From: Candidatus Yonathbacteria bacterium RIFOXYC2_FULL_47_9
GTDB lineage: Bacteria > Patescibacteriota > Minisyncoccia > Phycocordibacterales > UBA1550
Direction of reading: 5' to 3'
Length of the DNA stretch: 7,661 nt
NCBI GenBank assembly: GCA_001825115.1
Contig: MHUY01000023.1
Location: 1 to 7,661, forward strand
Shown: one piece after another, positions 5,724 to 7,661 of the stretch
Position numbering within the stretch: the stretch's first letter is position 1
Layout of the letters: the number at the start of each line of letters is the position of its first letter
Made by a program: the position numbers and the translations under genes
The notes under the pieces: generated by a model
Database searches by the model: none
The model's input: only the letters and a program-made list of their open reading frames with translations
What the model was told of the DNA's origin: nothing

Positions 5724-5729
5724 TATAAC
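5724..5729 (+). promoter_or_regulatory. -10 element of khpA, apparently leaderless
   Basis: TATAAC is followed by exactly 7 bases and then ATG 5737. There is no TG extension, no clear -35 and no Shine-Dalgarno site. The small inverted repeat GTTAA-GAA-TTAAC (5705-5717) sits just upstream, where an activator or repressor could bind, though it may be chance in this AT-rich stretch. Confidence 0.5.
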
Positions 5730-5736
5730 GACTTAT

Positions 5737-6048
5737 ATGACACAGGAACCAGATGTAGCATTTCTTGAGTATGTAGTAAAAGCGCTTGTGGATCACCCGA
5801 GCGATGTAAAGGTAACTCGCGTAGTAGATGAGATGGGAGTCCTTGTAACTTTGGATGTAAATCCAGGCGACATGGGCAAGATCATCGGTCGCACCGGCAA
5901 CACCGCAAAGGCAATTCGCACGCTCCTCCGCGTAGTGGGTATGAAGAATAACGCACGCGTGAATTTGAAGATCAATGAGCCGGATGGTGGTAAGGGCACC
6001 GGAGTCTCAAAGACTGTCGACGAGATGATTGACTCTCTCGGTGTGTAA
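5737..6048 (+). CDS. khpA: KH-domain RNA-binding protein KhpA
   Basis: The 103-residue protein is a single KH domain with the RNA-contacting G-x-x-G loop IIGRTGNTAKAI (G51-R-T-G54) between the two core helices. The opening, FLEYVVKALVDHPSDVKV, is typical of KhpA (YlqC), which in Gram-positive bacteria pairs with the Jag/KhpB protein to bind RNA and influence cell division and elongation. Length is slightly above the usual 75-90 residues because of a C-terminal helix after residue 85. The position between rpsP and trmD is the usual one in Firmicutes-type genomes, which supports the call. It appears to have its own promoter and is followed by a hairpin cluster, so it may be expressed separately from both neighbours. 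Confidence 0.93.
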   Translation: MTQEPDVAFLEYVVKALVDHPSDVKVTRVVDEMGVLVTLDVNPGDMGKIIGRTGNTAKAIRTLLRVVGMKNNARVNLKINEPDGGKGTGVSKTVDEMIDSLGV

Positions 6049-6063
6049 TATTTTATCTAAGTA

Positions 6064-6107
6064 GGTCAATCTGCTGATTGACCCAAGTAGGTCTTTCTTT
6101 TGAAAGA
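6064..6107 (+). repeat. Two short hairpins and a 9-base direct repeat after khpA
   Basis: The first hairpin is GGTCAATC (6064-6071) / GATTGACC (6076-6083) with loop TGCT. The second is TCTTTC (6092-6097) / GAAAGA (6102-6107) with loop TTTT. AAGTAGGTC occurs twice, at 6059-6067 and 6085-6093. The second GGTCT (6090-6094) could instead pair with AGACC (6120-6124) in the next hairpin, so alternative folds are possible. Confidence 0.6.
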
Positions 6108-6146
6108 GAAACCCGCCCTAGACCCTTTGGTCTCGGGCGGGTTTCT
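6107..6146 (+). terminator. Long GC-rich hairpin between khpA and trmD, probable terminator
   Basis: A 12-bp perfect stem AGAAACCCGCCC (6107-6118) / 6135-6146 is topped, after one mismatch, by AGACC (6120-6124) / GGTCT (6129-6133) with loop CTTT. The following U-run is weak because the TTTCT is part of the stem, so termination may be partial. The hairpin ends at the trmD extended -10. Confidence 0.7.
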
Positions 6147-6154
6147 GCTACTAT
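6146..6154 (+). promoter_or_regulatory. Extended -10 promoter of trmD, apparently leaderless
   Basis: TG-C-TACTAT ends six bases before ATG 6161, placing the predicted start on the A of the start codon. A poor -35 (TTTGGT at 6126-6131, spacer 17) falls in the loop of the preceding hairpin. There is no Shine-Dalgarno site. Confidence 0.55.
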
Positions 6155-6160
6155 GCAAAT

Positions 6161-6829
6161 ATGATTCGTTTTCATATCGTCAGTATTTTTCCCGAAGTTG
6201 TGCGCGCGTACATGGACGCGTCGATTCTTGGGCGTGCACAGGAAAGTGAACTCATTGCTGTTTCGTATCACGATCCACGCACCCTCGCGGGTAACAAGTG
6301 GGGTAAGGTTGACGACCGTCCATACGCTGGCGGTCCCGGTATGGTGATGACCGCCGAACCACTCCTCCGTACACTCGAAAAGGTTGCAAAGGGAATTGCA
6401 CGTCGCAAAAATACAAAAACAAAGATCATCCTCTTTTCACCATCGGGAAAACAGTTTACGAATGTGTACGCAAAAAATCTGGTGACTAAATACACTGACA
6501 TCGTGCTCATCGCTGGTCGTTACGAAGGCATCGATGCACGCGTAAAGAAAATTTTTAAAGCAGAAGAAGTTTCTGTTGGCCCGTTCGTTCTTACAGGAGG
6601 GGAAGTGCCCGCGATGATCGTCGTCGACGCGTGCGCACGACAGATACCAGGGGTTCTTGGTAAGCACGAATCAGTCGAGGAATTGCGCACTGCATCGCCC
6701 GAGGTTTACACTCGTCCTGAGACTTTTGAATGGAAAGGAAAAAACTATCGCGTCCCCAAAGTCCTCCTCACCGGCGATCACGCAAAAATCGAAGAATGGA
6801 GGAAAGGAAAACAGAAGAATAGTCAGTAA
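6161..6829 (+). CDS. trmD: tRNA (guanine-N1-)-methyltransferase TrmD
   Basis: The 222-residue SPOUT-family enzyme methylates G37 next to the anticodon, using S-adenosylmethionine, to prevent +1 frameshifting. Visible motifs are DDRPYAGGPGM (51-61; Ala where Gly is usual), the knot strands LIAGRYEGIDARV (116-128) and SVGPFVLTGGE (138-148), then YTRPE (183-187) and VPKVLLTGDHAKIEEWR (198-214). The linker that in E. coli carries the catalytic Asp169 (EDSF) reads SVEELRTASPEV (171-182) here, and only Glu is available at the aligned place. The protein is somewhat shorter than E. coli TrmD (255 aa). ATG 6161 is supported by the MIRFHIVSIFPE start and the -10 element. rimM, which normally precedes trmD, and rplS, which normally follows, are absent here. 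Confidence 0.97.
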   Translation: MIRFHIVSIFPEVVRAYMDASILGRAQESELIAVSYHDPRTLAGNKWGKVDDRPYAGGPGMVMTAEPLLRTLEKVAKGIARRKNTKTKIILFSPSGKQFTNVYAKNLVTKYTDIVLIAGRYEGIDARVKKIFKAEEVSVGPFVLTGGEVPAMIVVDACARQIPGVLGKHESVEELRTASPEVYTRPETFEWKGKNYRVPKVLLTGDHAKIEEWRKGKQKNSQ

Positions 6830-6834
6830 AAATC

Positions 6835-6860
6835 TGGAGTTATCCCCATTTTTTCTCTTT
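6835..6860 (+). terminator. Weak possible terminator after trmD
   Basis: TGGAG (6835-6839) and CCCCA (6844-6848) pair with one A-C mismatch around a TTAT loop, followed by TTTTTTCTCTTT. The stem is too short to be sure, but the position 6 bases after the trmD stop and the T-run suit a terminator. Confidence 0.35.
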
Positions 6861-6880
6861 CATATCACACTCATTTCGTA

Positions 6881-6897
6881 TATAATACACATATACT
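6881..6897 (+). promoter_or_regulatory. -10 region of the Thr-rich secreted protein gene
   Basis: TATAAT (6881-6886) and, eleven bases on, TATACT (6892-6897) are both good -10 hexamers. Start points would be near 6893 or 6904, giving a leader of 8-19 bases before ATG 6912. The best -35 match is poor. Confidence 0.5.
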
Positions 6898-6911
6898 TTC
6901 TTTTAAAGTTT

Positions 6912-7661
6912 ATGTGTATCCGTACCTACAAAAAGAACATTGTGCAGTACATTATGAGAGCAATGTTTGTTGTTACTTTTTTTGTAGCACCATACAGTAC
7001 TTTTGCTGCAAACAATTTCAGTACGATTACCACCGACTTCGGCGAAGGATTCATTAGCGCCTTCACCATCCCCCTCGACTTCATCACCACCTCCGCCGCT
7101 GACTACCTCCACTTCACGCAAGAAGTAGGGAAGACTCTCACGCAGAATGTCACTGACGCTTCTCACGCATCCACCAATCTCTACCGCGGAGCTTTTGCAT
7201 TCACCACCGACACCAGTAAGAGTCTCGCTACCACCCTCGCAAACGAAGTTGATATCGCGAACAATCTTGCAACGAGTGCCGGCACCATATTCAAAAACAC
7301 ACAGAACAATATCGTCACCACCGTCACCTCTCTCGGAGAAGTACCACAGACGCTCGCCCTGCTCGCTACACAAACTGCTGATCGTGGAGTAACCACTCTG
7401 AAGGACACGCTCACTGCTGCTACCTCCTTCATCACCACTACCGCCGACACCATTGCATCTCGTGCACAAAACGCCACTCTCGCGTTCAACCCACAATATC
7501 AAACAGCCGCCCTCCTTCCCGGAGCAACCGAAGTCCTTCAGTCTGGGTACGATGCCATCTACAATTTCTGGGGCCGCTTCTTGAACACCGTCATTACACC
7601 TTCCGAAGTAACCACCCCCACTGCCCCCGAAGCGCCTGTCGTACCAACACCACCACAATTG
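6912..7661 (+). CDS. Secreted Thr/Ala-rich protein of unknown function (3' truncated by window)
   Basis: From ATG 6912 the frame is open for 250 codons to the last base. I do not recognise a family. The N-terminus reads as a signal peptide: basic MCIRTYKK, a hydrophobic stretch MFVVTFFVAPY, and a likely cleavage at STFA|ANN after residue 32. An internal ATG at 6954 (residue 15) also gives a plausible but shorter signal. The body (about 40-205) is rich in Thr, Ala, Ser and Leu and looks like a series of amphipathic helices without Cys, for example LKDTLTAATSFITTTADTIA. After YNFWGRFLNT it enters a Pro/Thr/Ala-rich linker (TPTAPEAPVVPTPP), so another domain probably follows outside the window. 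Threonine is mostly ACC, unlike neighbouring genes. No Shine-Dalgarno site is seen at either start. The opposite strand has a long open frame that is only a shadow of this biased composition. Confidence 0.75.
   Translation, partial: MCIRTYKKNIVQYIMRAMFVVTFFVAPYSTFAANNFSTITTDFGEGFISAFTIPLDFITTSAADYLHFTQEVGKTLTQNVTDASHASTNLYRGAFAFTTDTSKSLATTLANEVDIANNLATSAGTIFKNTQNNIVTTVTSLGEVPQTLALLATQTADRGVTTLKDTLTAATSFITTTADTIASRAQNATLAFNPQYQTAALLPGATEVLQSGYDAIYNFWGRFLNTVITPSEVTTPTAPEAPVVPTPPQL

Noticed and set aside
6840..6848. TTATCCCCA, one base from a DnaA box
   Set aside because: A single near-match with no cluster, AT-rich unwinding region or neighbouring dnaA/dnaN; better read as part of the weak trmD terminator.
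6903..7658. 251-codon open frame on the - strand, rich in Gly, Cys and Val
   Set aside because: The composition is the antisense of ACC-rich Thr codons. The + strand frame has a signal peptide, a -10 element and a sensible Pro-rich linker.
1..7661. UGA recoded to glycine, as in Gracilibacteria and Absconditabacteria
   Set aside because: No recognised gene contains an in-frame TGA and no gene needs one to stay open. The lack of TGA stops among about nine genes is too small a sample to mean anything.

Overview
The window looks like a fragment of a small, compact bacterial genome of the Candidate Phyla Radiation (Patescibacteria), most likely a Parcubacteria-like lineage. This is inference from several traits: very short intergenic spaces, an rpsP-khpA-trmD neighbourhood without rimM, a bS16 protein with a long acidic Ala/Pro/Glu/Val tail, and a secreted M23 peptidase of a type I associate from memory with such genomes. 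Coding is standard. Every stop seen is TAA or TAG and Trp is encoded by TGG, so nothing indicates UGA recoding.

Layout. Bases 1-540 hold the C-terminal ATPase half-domain of the chromosome-segregation protein SMC. A 68-residue putative zinc-ribbon protein (607-813, +) follows with its own promoter. It shares a bidirectional terminator with the convergent gene rnr (852-2855, -), which encodes RNase R. A divergent promoter region (2856-2998) leads into a secreted protein with an N-terminal DNRLRE/CBM96-like beta-sandwich and a C-terminal M23 metallopeptidase. These two parts lie in different frames (2999-3667 and 3667-4257) and look like one gene split by the loss of one base. After a strong terminator comes an AT-rich gene for a membrane-anchored protein with a PsbP-like look (4334-4978). 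Next are rpsP (5046-5525), khpA (5737-6048) and trmD (6161-6829), a translation and RNA-maturation cluster broken up by terminators and separate promoters. The window ends inside a Thr/Ala-rich secreted protein (from 6912 or 6954) that runs off the edge.

The most striking non-coding features are a perfect 56-bp palindrome with no spacer just after the rpsP terminator (5570-5625), a terminator-like hairpin in the peptidase 5' leader (2945-2977), and a run of three hairpins between khpA and trmD (6064-6146). In addition, -10 elements lie only 6-7 nt upstream of the ATG of four consecutive genes (9 nt for rnr), which predicts leaderless or nearly leaderless mRNAs. The zinc-ribbon and peptidase genes instead have ordinary Shine-Dalgarno leaders.

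Most genes are housekeeping: chromosome segregation, RNA decay, ribosome assembly, RNA binding and tRNA m1G37 methylation. The secreted peptidase, the anchored protein and the Thr-rich protein form an envelope-directed accessory set. I found no CRISPR array, tRNA, rRNA, transposase or recognisable new multi-gene system.
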